In this document: in pieces, positions 8,229-16,490 of the stretch
Layout: each line of letters starts with the position of its first letter
Position numbering within the stretch: the first letter of the stretch is position 1
NCBI RefSeq assembly: GCF_040024445.1
Contig: NZ_CP157276.1
Span: 2,046,001 to 2,110,000, forward strand
DNA length: 64,000 nt
Direction: 5' to 3'
Origin: Prescottella soli
GTDB lineage: Bacteria > Actinomycetota > Actinomycetes > Mycobacteriales > Mycobacteriaceae
Translations under genes and position numbers: made by a program
The notes under the pieces: generated by a model
What the model saw: only the letters and a program-made list of their open reading frames with translations
The model's database searches: none
Told to the model about the DNA's origin: nothing

Positions 8229-8909
8229 ATGAAGGAAGCCGGAAGACCGCCGCTGACACGAGAGCGAATCGCACTGGCAGGCATCGGCATTGCAGATTCC
8301 GAGGGAATCGGCACAGTTTCCATGCGTCGGGTGGCCGCGACGCTGGGCGTGTCCACGATGTCCTCGTACCGGCACGTCAAGGACCGCGACGACCTCGTCG
8401 TCGCGATGGTCGACACGATCACCGGAAGAACTCCCCTCCCCCGCGATCCCGGGGTGACCTGGCCCGAACTGATCCGCACGATGGCGCTCGGCGACTGGCA
8501 GGCGTTCGTCCGGCACCCGTGGCTGATCAGCGTCTGGTCCACTCCACGTCGACGCGTGGACGCCGCATCGCTGGACCAGTTGGAACTCGTCCTCGAGCGC
8601 CTCGAACGGGCCGGGATCGACCGTTCCGCGGGCTACACAGTGATCTTCGGCGTCGCCGGCCTGACCCTGGGGATGGCCGCCATGGCCATCGACGACCCGG
8701 GGGAAGAACTGAAATCGGGAGTCGACCTGGCCGAATGGCGACGTCGGACGGGCATGGACCTGGACGAACAGTTCGCAGCGGATCACGGTCGCGCCGCGCG
8801 ATTCATGGCCGAACTGCACGAGCACACCGGGTACAGCAACTTCACGGCTGCACTGGAAGGGTTCATCACCGGCATCGCAACCCGCTACGGTGCCCCGCTC
8901 ACCCACTGA
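8229..8909 (+). CDS. TetR family regulator with tetracycline-repressor-type C-terminal domain
   Basis: 226 residues from the ATG at 8229. The HTH reads 'GIADSEGIGTVSMRRVAATLGVSTMSSYRHVKDRDDLVVAMVD'. The rest resembles the TetR_C_1-type ligand domain found in many actinobacterial regulators (a W-P-E-L-I...W..F..HPW pattern). I chose this start because MKEAGRPPLTRERI begins the conserved region and a purine-rich GAGAGAGAA stretch precedes it; in-frame starts further upstream would run through the presumed operator. It diverges from the saccharopine-dehydrogenase-like gene and lies 318 bases upstream of an MFS transporter on the same strand, so it may control either or both. Confidence 0.85.
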   Translation: MKEAGRPPLTRERIALAGIGIADSEGIGTVSMRRVAATLGVSTMSSYRHVKDRDDLVVAMVDTITGRTPLPRDPGVTWPELIRTMALGDWQAFVRHPWLISVWSTPRRRVDAASLDQLELVLERLERAGIDRSAGYTVIFGVAGLTLGMAAMAIDDPGEELKSGVDLAEWRRRTGMDLDEQFAADHGRAARFMAELHEHTGYSNFTAALEGFITGIATRYGAPLTH

Positions 8910-9227
8910 ATCGCAGCATCGAAATCGGTTGTCGCGTCACCGCTCTCGTCGATTTGACCGATTCAACCGATCCATCGGGCGGCCGATTCGCGCGCTCACG
9001 TCGGCGTTTCGAAGAAGCCTCCCGCTGGGCGGGACACACGCCTTCCATGCGGAATGCTGAGCTCTAGCATTCGCATTCTCCACACGACACCGGGCAACGC
9101 CGTAGGCCAAGGTCGGCCAATACCGTTTTGCCTCATGCCATTACAGCTCTCCTTCAGCGTTCGACGCGTTCCGCGGTACCAAGGTTTTTCCCGGAGCACC
9201 GCACCCGCCTTCGGAAGGACATCACGC
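8910..9227. other. Intergenic region upstream of MFS gene
   Basis: 318 bases without a convincing gene. The one clear structure is an imperfect hairpin at 9049-9074: AATGCT and AGCATT arms around GAGCTCT, with GCG/CGC flanks. It could be an operator or a weak terminator of the TetR gene. A purine-rich GGAAGGAC just before 9228 serves as the MFS ribosome site. I saw no convincing -10/-35 pair. Confidence 0.4.
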
Positions 9228-10757
9228 ATGCACTCTCACGGCCCCACTCTCGACACCGACTCCCCTGAACCCGACCGCCCCCACGAGCCTGCCCACGAAG
9301 GCTGGACGCCCAGGGTAGTTCTGTCCCTGCTCTCGATGGGCCTGCTGCTCGAACTCCTGTCGATCAGCTACATGCTGATCTCGATCGCCTTGCCCGACAT
9401 CTCAGCCCATTACCAAACCACGCAGGGCGCCTGGCTGCTGACGGCGTTCGTGTTGCTCGGCGCCGTCGCCTCACCACTGATCGGCAAGCTCGCCGACACC
9501 CACGGCAAGCGCAAACTGCTGATGGTGTGTATAGCGCTGGCTGCCCTCGGCGCCTTCATCTCCGCGATCGCCCCGTCCTTCGGCATCCTGGTGATCGGCC
9601 GTGCTCTCACCGGCATGCTCAACCCCTGCTTGTTCCTCGTATACACCCTCATCCGCGACGTGTTCCCCAAGCGCACCATCGCGATGTCGGTCAGCGTCGT
9701 CATCAGCGGTATGGGCCTCGTTGCCATCCCTGCCCCGTTCCTCGCCGGCTGGCTCGTCGACAACTTCGGGTTCCGCAGCATGTTCTGGTTCACCCTGATC
9801 TGCCTCGTGGTCCTGGCCCCGATGATCCTGCTCACGACCGATGAATCGAACCAGCGACTGCACTCGCGCCTCGACCTGGTCGGCGCGATCCTGCTCGGCA
9901 CAGGAATCGGCAGTGCGCTCGTCGGCATCAGCTTCGGACCGGACTGGGGCTGGACCGCACCCGGCACCCTCGCCTATCTCCTCGGCGGTGTGGCGCTGCT
10001 GGTGGCGTGGATTGTTTCGGCACGACGGATCGAGCAACCGCTGATCGACCTCCGCCTGCTGACGAACCGGCCGGTCGCGCTGACCACACTCACCAGCGGT
10101 CTGGTCTACGCCAACGGCGCGGTGTACACAACCATCCTGCCGTTCATGGCCATGACTCCGGGCGAACTCGGTCTGGGCTACGGATTCGGCGTCGACGCAG
10201 AAGGCTTTGCGATCTACCAGGCACCGTTCGGTGCCGCCACCGTCTTCGGCGGCGTCATCGTCGGCTGGGTCGTCCGTCGCGTCGGACCACGCGTCACGAT
10301 GATCACGGGCCTCGTTCTCATGACCGCCGGCACCGCCGCGACCGCCCTGTCGCACGAGAGCAAGGCCTCGGTCATCGTCTTCAGCGCGATTGTCGGCCTG
10401 GGTACCGGCCTCGGCTACGCGAGCACACCGAACCTGCTGCTGGCCACCGTTCCGCAATCGTTGCAGGCCACCACGGGCGCACTCGCGTCCGTCTCGCAGA
10501 ACATCCTGCCCGCAGTGTTGCCCGTGGTCGCCTTCTCGGTGCTCAACTCGAAGATCGCGATGGAACTCGACGGAGCAGCCTTCTACTCGGACAACGGCAT
10601 CACCATCGGTTACCTCATCGCTGCAGCAGCCGCCGCCGTCGCCATCATCACCGCCCTGGCTCTGCCCCGCAAGGCCGAGCAGCAGGCCGACCTCCAGGCG
10701 GTCGCAGATGATGCCGGCGCCGACGTTGCGGCAGCTACTGCGCCAGCGTTGCCGTAG
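9228..10757 (+). CDS. MFS transporter, DHA2-like drug:H+ antiporter family
   Basis: 509 residues with about 13-14 hydrophobic segments. It carries the family's motif A variant GKLADTHGKRK after the second helix, and the 'ALPDISAHYQTTQGAWLLTAFVL' opening typical of DHA2 permeases (EmrB/QacA type). The ATG at 9228 has GGAAGGAC seven bases upstream; a longer frame exists but is not hydrophobic or conserved. The last 23 bases overlap the convergent dienelactone hydrolase gene. Likely proton-driven efflux of a small molecule. The TetR upstream on the same strand is a candidate regulator. Confidence 0.88.
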   Translation: MHSHGPTLDTDSPEPDRPHEPAHEGWTPRVVLSLLSMGLLLELLSISYMLISIALPDISAHYQTTQGAWLLTAFVLLGAVASPLIGKLADTHGKRKLLMVCIALAALGAFISAIAPSFGILVIGRALTGMLNPCLFLVYTLIRDVFPKRTIAMSVSVVISGMGLVAIPAPFLAGWLVDNFGFRSMFWFTLICLVVLAPMILLTTDESNQRLHSRLDLVGAILLGTGIGSALVGISFGPDWGWTAPGTLAYLLGGVALLVAWIVSARRIEQPLIDLRLLTNRPVALTTLTSGLVYANGAVYTTILPFMAMTPGELGLGYGFGVDAEGFAIYQAPFGAATVFGGVIVGWVVRRVGPRVTMITGLVLMTAGTAATALSHESKASVIVFSAIVGLGTGLGYASTPNLLLATVPQSLQATTGALASVSQNILPAVLPVVAFSVLNSKIAMELDGAAFYSDNGITIGYLIAAAAAAVAIITALALPRKAEQQADLQAVADDAGADVAAATAPALP

Positions 10758-11451
10758 CGAAGGCGAGCACCTGCGGCCAGGAAATATCCCACGCCGCTTT
10801 GTTCACCGGATCGCCGTGCCGCGCACGGGCACTGAACCCGTGCGCGGCACCCGGGTATGCATGCACGATCGTCGCCCCGGTGTCCCGCGACTGCAGCGCA
10901 GCCTGCAGTGTCCCGAAGGTTCCGGTCGACAGGATCGTGTCGGCGCCTGCGTGCAGCACCATGACCGGTGCCGCAATCGCTGGGGCAAGCGCAACCGCGT
11001 CGACCACATGGTTCGCCGCCGCCGGATCCCAGATCGACGGATGGTACGCAACGACATTCGCGAGTTCGCGGTCGCGCGCACCGAGCAGCAGCGAGAAGCG
11101 GCCGCCCAGGCACCAGCCGATCACACCGACCCGACGGGCACCCAGTTCACCGCGTGCGTAGTCGAGCAGGGCGTCCATCTCCGCCAGGCACGCCTCGTCG
11201 TCGAGCTGACCCATGAGCTCGAACAGGCGTTCCTTCGGGGTGTCGTCGAGGCTCGGACCGTGCCACGGATCCCACACCAGCGCGGTGATCCCGGCCGCGG
11301 CGACGTCGGCGGCGTAGTCGCGCACCTGCTCGTCGATCCCGTTGATCATCGGCAGCAGCAGCATGACGGTGTCGCTGCCGCCCTCCGGCCGCGCGAGGTG
11401 CGCGGTGAGCTCACCGACGCGAACAGTCCGAGCCTCGACCGCGAAACCCAT
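10735..11451 (-). CDS. Dienelactone hydrolase family protein
   Basis: 238 residues, alpha/beta hydrolase. The nucleophile motif is GWCLGGRF with Cys in place of Ser, as in dienelactone hydrolases. The acid is in AGADTI and the base His in YPGAAHGF, in the expected order. The ATG lies two bases after the purB stop, so it is almost certainly the last gene of a purB transcript. The link with purine synthesis is positional only; the substrate (a dienelactone or carboxymethylenebutenolide-like compound) is inferred from family alone. The 3' end overlaps the convergent MFS gene by 23 bases. Confidence 0.88.
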   Translation of the reverse strand: MGFAVEARTVRVGELTAHLARPEGGSDTVMLLLPMINGIDEQVRDYAADVAAAGITALVWDPWHGPSLDDTPKERLFELMGQLDDEACLAEMDALLDYARGELGARRVGVIGWCLGGRFSLLLGARDRELANVVAYHPSIWDPAAANHVVDAVALAPAIAAPVMVLHAGADTILSTGTFGTLQAALQSRDTGATIVHAYPGAAHGFSARARHGDPVNKAAWDISWPQVLAFATATLAQ

Positions 11452-11453
11452 TG

Positions 11454-12875
11454 CTAGAGAATCGCTCCGGGGGTGTAGCGAGCGGCGGCGGGGTTGGCGT
11501 CGACAAGCTTCTGCACCTCGGCGACCACCGAGTCGACCTGCGCGCCGGCAGCACCCACGAACGCGGTGCGGTCGGCGAGGGCAGAGTCGAGCGCGGCCCG
11601 GTCGAGCGGCAGACGCTCGTCGGCGGCCAGGCGGTCGAGCAGATCGGGCTCCTTGCCCTCCTCGCGCATCGCGAGAGCAACGGCGACCGCGTGCTCCTTG
11701 ATGGCCTCGTGCGCGGTCTCGCGTCCGACGCCCGCGCGGACGGCGGCCATGAGGACCTTGGTGGTGGCGAGGAACGGCAGGTAGCGGTTCAGCTCGTTCT
11801 CGATGACGGCCGGGTAGGCGCCGAACTCGGCGAGCACGGTCAGGAACGTCTCCATCTGGCCGTCGATCGCGAAGAACGCGTCCGGCAGCGCGACACGTCG
11901 GACGACGGAGCAGAACACGTCGCCCTCGTTCCACTGCGCACCGGCCAGCTCGGCGGCCATCGATGCGTAACCGCGCAGCACCACCTGCAGGCCGTTGACG
12001 CGCTCGCACGAGCGGGTGTTCATCTTGTGCGGCATCGCCGACGAGCCCACCTGGCCCGGCTGGAAGCCCTCGGTGACCAGCTCATGGCCGGCCATCAGGC
12101 GGATGGTGTGCGCCATCGACGACGACGCGGCACCGACCTGAACCAGCGCGGACAGCACATCGTGGTCGAGCGAACGCGGGTAGACCTGGCCGACGCTGGT
12201 GAACACGTGCGCGAAGCCGAGGTGCTCGGCGACCTTGGCCTCGAGCTGCTCGAGCTTGGCGGCGTCGCCGTCGAGCAGATCGAGCATGTCCTGCGAGGTG
12301 CCCATCGGGCCCTTGATGCCGCGCAGCGGGTAGCGGTCGATGAGCTCACGCACGCGGGTGAGCGCGACCAGCAGCTCGTCGGCGGCCGACGCGAAGCGCT
12401 TGCCGAGGGTCGTGGCCTGCGCGGCGACGTTGTGGGAGCGCCCGGCCATCACGATGCCGGTGTACTCGGCGGCCCGCTCGCCCAGGCGGGCGGCGATGGC
12501 GACGCCGTGGTTGTAGACGTGCTCGAGCGAGCGCAGCACCTGCAGCTGCTCGACGTTCTCGGTGAGGTCGCGGCTGGTCATGCCCTTGTGGACGTGCTCG
12601 TGACCGGCGAGGGCGTTGAACTCCTCGATGCGGGCCTTCACGTCGTGGCGGGTGACCCGCTCCCGCTCGGCGATCGAGTCGAGGTCGACCTGCTCGAGGA
12701 CCCGCTCGTAGTCGGCGACGGCCTCGGCGGGGACGTCGATCCCGAGCTCGGCCTGGGCGCGCAGCACCGCCAACCACAGCTGACGCTCGAGCACGATCTT
12801 GTACTCCGGCGACCACAGCGCCTTCAGCTCGGGGCTGGCGTAACGGTTGGCAAGGACATTCGGGATGCGGCTCAC
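11454..12875 (-). CDS. purB: Adenylosuccinate lyase
   Basis: 473 residues, the right length. The signature GSSAMPHKMN of the fumarase/aspartase superfamily is intact. 'TSRDLTENVEQLQ' (the HDxTSxD-like region), 'AGRSHNVAAQATTLGKRFA' and 'KGPMGTSQD' match PurB. It catalyses two steps: SAICAR to AICAR and adenylosuccinate to AMP, each releasing fumarate. It starts with GTG. purD lies 2 kb upstream on the same strand, separated by an aminotransferase and a TetR gene, so this is a loose purine neighbourhood rather than one strict operon. Confidence 0.96.
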   Translation of the reverse strand: MSRIPNVLANRYASPELKALWSPEYKIVLERQLWLAVLRAQAELGIDVPAEAVADYERVLEQVDLDSIAERERVTRHDVKARIEEFNALAGHEHVHKGMTSRDLTENVEQLQVLRSLEHVYNHGVAIAARLGERAAEYTGIVMAGRSHNVAAQATTLGKRFASAADELLVALTRVRELIDRYPLRGIKGPMGTSQDMLDLLDGDAAKLEQLEAKVAEHLGFAHVFTSVGQVYPRSLDHDVLSALVQVGAASSSMAHTIRLMAGHELVTEGFQPGQVGSSAMPHKMNTRSCERVNGLQVVLRGYASMAAELAGAQWNEGDVFCSVVRRVALPDAFFAIDGQMETFLTVLAEFGAYPAVIENELNRYLPFLATTKVLMAAVRAGVGRETAHEAIKEHAVAVALAMREEGKEPDLLDRLAADERLPLDRAALDSALADRTAFVGAAGAQVDSVVAEVQKLVDANPAAARYTPGAIL

Positions 12876-12911
12876 GAGGCCCCAGTTTACGGCCGGACCC
12901 GAACACCCTCG

Positions 12912-13523
12912 TCAGCGCACCGTCGGCGGCGCCAGGTCGTCGATCAGGTCGAGCAGCATCGCCCGGGCCATTGCCCGCGGATCGGGGTCGACCTCGCTGA
13001 GCGCCCCCACGACGACCCCGTCGACGACGGCGACCAGCCGGCGCAGCTGCTGCTCGCGCACGGCACGCCCGGACCGGCGCAGCACCTCGGCGAGCAGGTC
13101 ATCGAGCTGGGCGCGCAGTCGCAGCTGGACGTCGCGCAGCTCCGGATGCCGGGCGGAGGCGACGAACCGCTCGTACCGCGCGATGAGCCGCTCGCGGCCG
13201 CCGTCGCCCGCGTCGTCCGGTCCCACCAGCAGATCCACGATCAGGTCGACGGTCGCCTCGACGCCGCGGCGTCGCTGGGTGACGTCGTCGATGCGTTCGC
13301 GCATCGCGTCGAGCTCACGGTTGCCGTTGTGCTCGACGGCCAACGCCACCAGCTCGTCGAGCGAACTGAAGTAGTAGGTGGTGGACGCCAGCGGAAGACC
13401 CGCCCGGGACGCCACGGCACGGTGCCGGACCGCGTCGAATCCGCCCTCGAGCAGCAGATCCGCCGCGGCGGTGACCAGCGTCCGCCGTCTCCTCTCGCCC
13501 TTGGGGGTCGCGGCGGAAGTCAT
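12912..13523 (-). CDS. TetR family transcriptional regulator
   Basis: 203 residues. HTH 'TAAADLLLEGGFDAVRHRAVASRAGLPLASTTYYFSSLDELVALAVEHN' is the form in which a YYFSSLDEL recognition helix replaces the usual YxHFxxK. The ATG at 13523 begins MTSAATPKGERRR; a longer frame to 13547 adds eight residues. It lies between the aminotransferase and purB on the same strand (36 bases before purB's GTG). Its targets are unknown; autoregulation and control of the downstream purB/hydrolase genes are possible. Confidence 0.88.
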   Translation of the reverse strand: MTSAATPKGERRRRTLVTAAADLLLEGGFDAVRHRAVASRAGLPLASTTYYFSSLDELVALAVEHNGNRELDAMRERIDDVTQRRRGVEATVDLIVDLLVGPDDAGDGGRERLIARYERFVASARHPELRDVQLRLRAQLDDLLAEVLRRSGRAVREQQLRRLVAVVDGVVVGALSEVDPDPRAMARAMLLDLIDDLAPPTVR

Positions 13524-13614
13524 CCCCTCATCGTGCCAGCCGGACACCCCGTGCCAGGGCGGATTCGGCGAAGAGTGCGAAACCGCCCATGTCCGACGAC
13601 CGACTAACGACCGA

Positions 13615-14775
13615 CTAGCGGGGCAGCCATCCCTCCAGGCGGGTGAGGGCGTCCTGGATCTCCGCCGTCGATCCGGCGAACGACAGCCGCACGGTGTGGT
13701 CGCCGTGCGCGGTGTCGAAGTCGATGCCGGGCGCCAGCGCGAGCCCGGTGTCGGCGAGCAGGCGCGCGCACCACGACGTCGAGTCGTCGGTCAGGTGCGC
13801 GATGTCGGCGTACACGTAGAAGGCACCGTCGGCCGGCGCCAACTCGGTGAGCCCGAGCTTCGGCAGGCCCGTGAGCAGCAGCTCCCGGTTCACGGCGTAC
13901 CGCTGGACGTGGCCGTCGAGCTCGGCGCGGGACTCGTCGCAGAACGCCGCGACGGCCGCGTACTGCGAGATCGCCGGCGGGCACACCGTCATGTTCGACG
14001 CGAGCCGCTGCAGCGCGCGGCGCAGGTACTCGGGCACGAGCATCCAGCCCATCCGCCAGCCGGTCATCGAGAAGTACTTCGACACCGAGCCGACGACGAC
14101 GGCCGAGCGCGAGGTCTCCCACGCGCACGCCGTGACCTGCCCGCCGCCGAATTCGATGCCGTGGTAGATCTCGTCCGAGATCAGCAGGGTGTCGTGCTCC
14201 TCGCACCAGCGGGCCAGCGCGGCCAGTTCCACCGGGTCGATGACGGTGCCGGTGGGGTTCGCGGGGCTCGCGACGATCAGGCCCGCGGGCGGGGTGTCCA
14301 TCGCCTCGAGCATCGCGACCGTCGGCTGGAACCGGGTCTCCGGTCCGCAGTCGATCTCGACGACGTTGCAGCCCAACGCCGTCAGCGTGTTCCGGTAGGC
14401 GGGGTAGCCGGGGCGCGCGACGACGACGGTGTCACCGGCGTCGAACGCGGCCAGGAACAGCAGCGTGAACGCGCCCGACGACCCGGTGGTGACGACCACC
14501 TCGTCGGCGTGGACGGAGATCCCGGACCGGGTGCTCTGATAGTCGGCGATGGCCTCGCGGAGCGGTTCGATCCCGAACGTCTCGGTGTAGCCGAGCAGGT
14601 GGTTGTCCAGCGATTCGCGGGCCGCGCGCAGCACGGGTCGCGGTGCCGGCGTGGACGGCTGACCGGCCGCGAGCGACAGCACGTCGCCGTGGGTGCGCTG
14701 CCGCTCGTTCGCGGCCTTCCACACATCCATGACGTGGAACGCGGGGATGGACGATCGCTGGGAGTCGGTACGCAC
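13615..14775 (-). CDS. Class I/II PLP-dependent aminotransferase
   Basis: 386 residues. The PLP lysine lies in GSVSKYFSMTGWRMGW. 'SPANPTGTVI' and 'LISDEIYHGIEF' supply the conserved Asn and Asp that hold the cofactor, and 'RLSFAGS' the substrate-binding Arg. This is the aspartate-aminotransferase fold I pattern (AAT superfamily). It starts with GTG. It is the second gene of the purD-to-purB stretch but follows a strong hairpin (14846-14879), so it probably has its own promoter. The amino donor and acceptor cannot be assigned. Confidence 0.9.
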   Translation of the reverse strand: MRTDSQRSSIPAFHVMDVWKAANERQRTHGDVLSLAAGQPSTPAPRPVLRAARESLDNHLLGYTETFGIEPLREAIADYQSTRSGISVHADEVVVTTGSSGAFTLLFLAAFDAGDTVVVARPGYPAYRNTLTALGCNVVEIDCGPETRFQPTVAMLEAMDTPPAGLIVASPANPTGTVIDPVELAALARWCEEHDTLLISDEIYHGIEFGGGQVTACAWETSRSAVVVGSVSKYFSMTGWRMGWMLVPEYLRRALQRLASNMTVCPPAISQYAAVAAFCDESRAELDGHVQRYAVNRELLLTGLPKLGLTELAPADGAFYVYADIAHLTDDSTSWCARLLADTGLALAPGIDFDTAHGDHTVRLSFAGSTAEIQDALTRLEGWLPR

Positions 14776-14845
14776 GTCTCCGACGTTAGCGCGCAGAACA
14801 GCGCCGCCCGAATCCGGTGCCGGACCGTTGCCGCTCCGGAAACGA

Positions 14846-14879
14846 CGACGCCGCGCCCCCGATCGGGAACGCGGCGTCG
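14846..14879 (-). terminator. Hairpin terminator after purD
   Basis: A perfect 10-base stem, CGACGCCGCG pairing with CGCGGCGTCG, around a 14-base loop. It starts 20 bases downstream of the purD stop and ends before the aminotransferase start. There is no U-tract, which is common for actinobacterial terminators. Confidence 0.65.
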
Positions 14880-14898
14880 CGAAGAGTGGAGCGGCGGG

Positions 14899-16152
14899 TC
14901 AGATGGAGATTCGGCCCTCGACCGCGGCCAGGCCGATGTCGCTGCGGAAGTGTCCGCCCGGCAGCTTGACCTCGGCCAGCCGCGCGTACGCGTCCTCGCG
15001 GGCCTCCGTCAGGTCGGCGCCGACACCGACGACGCTCAGGACGCGGCCGCCGGCGGAGACGATGGTGCCGTCCTCGTGGGCCGCGGTGCCGGCGTGCAGG
15101 ACGCCCTCGGCCTCGGAGCCGGTGATGACGTCACCGGTGCGCGGGGTGGCCGGGTAGTTCTCGGCGGCGAGGACGACGGTGACCGCGGCGCCATCGCGCC
15201 ACTGCAGCGGCGGGACCGACGCGAGGGTGCCGGTCGCGGCGGCGTTCAGCACCTCGCCGAGCGGCGACTCGAGCAGCGCCAGAACGGCCTGCGTCTCGGG
15301 GTCACCGAAGCGGCAGTTGAACTCGACGACAGCCGGGCCGTCCTTACCCATCGCGAGACCCGCGTAGAGCAGACCCGTGAACGGGCAGCCCCGCTTCGCC
15401 ATCTCGACCGCGACGGGCTTGACGACCTCGTCCACGATCTGCGTGACGGCCTCGGCCGGCAGCCACGGCAGCGGCGTGTAGGCGCCCATGCCACCGGTGT
15501 TGGGGCCGGTGTCGCCGTCGCCGACGCGCTTGTGGTCCTGCGCGGGCAGCAGCGGGACCACGGTCTCGCCGTCGACCAGGCAGAACAGCGAGACCTCGGG
15601 GCCGTCGAGGAACGACTCGAGCAGCACGGGGTGCCCGATCTCGAGGCACTCGGCGGCGTGGTCGCGCGCGGCGCTGCGGTCGGTGGTGACGACGACGCCC
15701 TTGCCGGCGGCGAGCCCGTCGTCCTTGACGACCCAGTTGGGGCCGAAGCGGTCGAGGGCCGCGTCCAGCTCGGCCGGGTTGTCGACGACCTCGCTGTGTG
15801 CGGTACGGACACCGGCGGCGGCCATGACGTCCTTGGCGAACGCCTTGGAGCCCTCGATGCGGGCGGCCTCGGCGGACGGACCGAAGCACGCGATCCCGGC
15901 CCCACGGACGGCGTCGGCGACGCCGAGCACCAGCGGAACCTCGGGGCCGATGACGACCAGGTCGGCGGCCTGCGACTGTGCGAGCGCGACGACGGCGTCA
16001 CCGGACGCGACGTCGACCGCGTGGGTCTCGGCGATGCGGGCGATGCCGGCATTGCCGGGGGCACACATCAGCTTGTCGACGCCCGGGTCGCGGGCGAGGG
16101 CCAACAGAAGGGCATGTTCACGGGCTCCGGAGCCGATCACGAGTACGCGCAC
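14899..16152 (-). CDS. purD: Phosphoribosylamine-glycine ligase (GAR synthetase)
   Basis: 417 residues, full length. The N-terminus '[19 protein letters not shown]' with 'APGNAGIA' is the PurD signature. '[13 protein letters not shown]', the ATP-grasp loop '[13 protein letters not shown]', '[24 protein letters not shown]' and '[12 protein letters not shown]' follow in order. It joins glycine to phosphoribosylamine with ATP, the second step of purine synthesis. It starts with GTG. A strong hairpin follows the stop. Confidence 0.97.
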   Translation of the reverse strand: MRVLVIGSGAREHALLLALARDPGVDKLMCAPGNAGIARIAETHAVDVASGDAVVALAQSQAADLVVIGPEVPLVLGVADAVRGAGIACFGPSAEAARIEGSKAFAKDVMAAAGVRTAHSEVVDNPAELDAALDRFGPNWVVKDDGLAAGKGVVVTTDRSAARDHAAECLEIGHPVLLESFLDGPEVSLFCLVDGETVVPLLPAQDHKRVGDGDTGPNTGGMGAYTPLPWLPAEAVTQIVDEVVKPVAVEMAKRGCPFTGLLYAGLAMGKDGPAVVEFNCRFGDPETQAVLALLESPLGEVLNAAATGTLASVPPLQWRDGAAVTVVLAAENYPATPRTGDVITGSEAEGVLHAGTAAHEDGTIVSAGGRVLSVVGVGADLTEAREDAYARLAEVKLPGGHFRSDIGLAAVEGRISI

Positions 16153-16204
16153 AGGTGTCAGCCTACGGCCCGGCCCGAGCCGTCTCGACCACGACCTCGG
16201 CCGC

Positions 16205-16447
16205 CTACTGCCGGTAGGACTCGACCTCGTCGACGGGCCGGGCCGCGGCCGTGTCGGCGTCCTCGCCGAACTCCTCCCGCGCCCGCCGCTGCCGCAGCAG
16301 ATCCCAGCACTGGTCGAGACGTTCCTCGACGAGCGTCAGGCGGGCGCGGTCCTCGTCGCCGAGGCCGCCACCGGCCGCGCGGGCACGGAGTTCCTTCTCT
16401 TCGCGAACCAGTTCGTCGATGTGTTCGATGACGTCGTGATCGGTCAT
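16205..16447 (-). CDS. DUF2630 family protein
   Basis: 80 residues, mostly charged and helical. '[20 protein letters not shown]', then '[29 protein letters not shown]' is the pattern I associate with DUF2630, a small actinobacterial family of unknown function. A GGAAAGGAGG ribosome site lies just before the ATG, predicting good translation. It stands between purD and the glycosyltransferase pair, all on the minus strand with short gaps. It is probably a soluble coiled-coil dimer; the role is unknown. Confidence 0.8.
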   Translation of the reverse strand: MTDHDVIEHIDELVREEKELRARAAGGGLGDEDRARLTLVEERLDQCWDLLRQRRAREEFGEDADTAAARPVDEVESYRQ

Positions 16448-16490
16448 GTTGCCTCCTTTCCTGGAGGGTAGGCCCGTCCGCCCGGGTCCG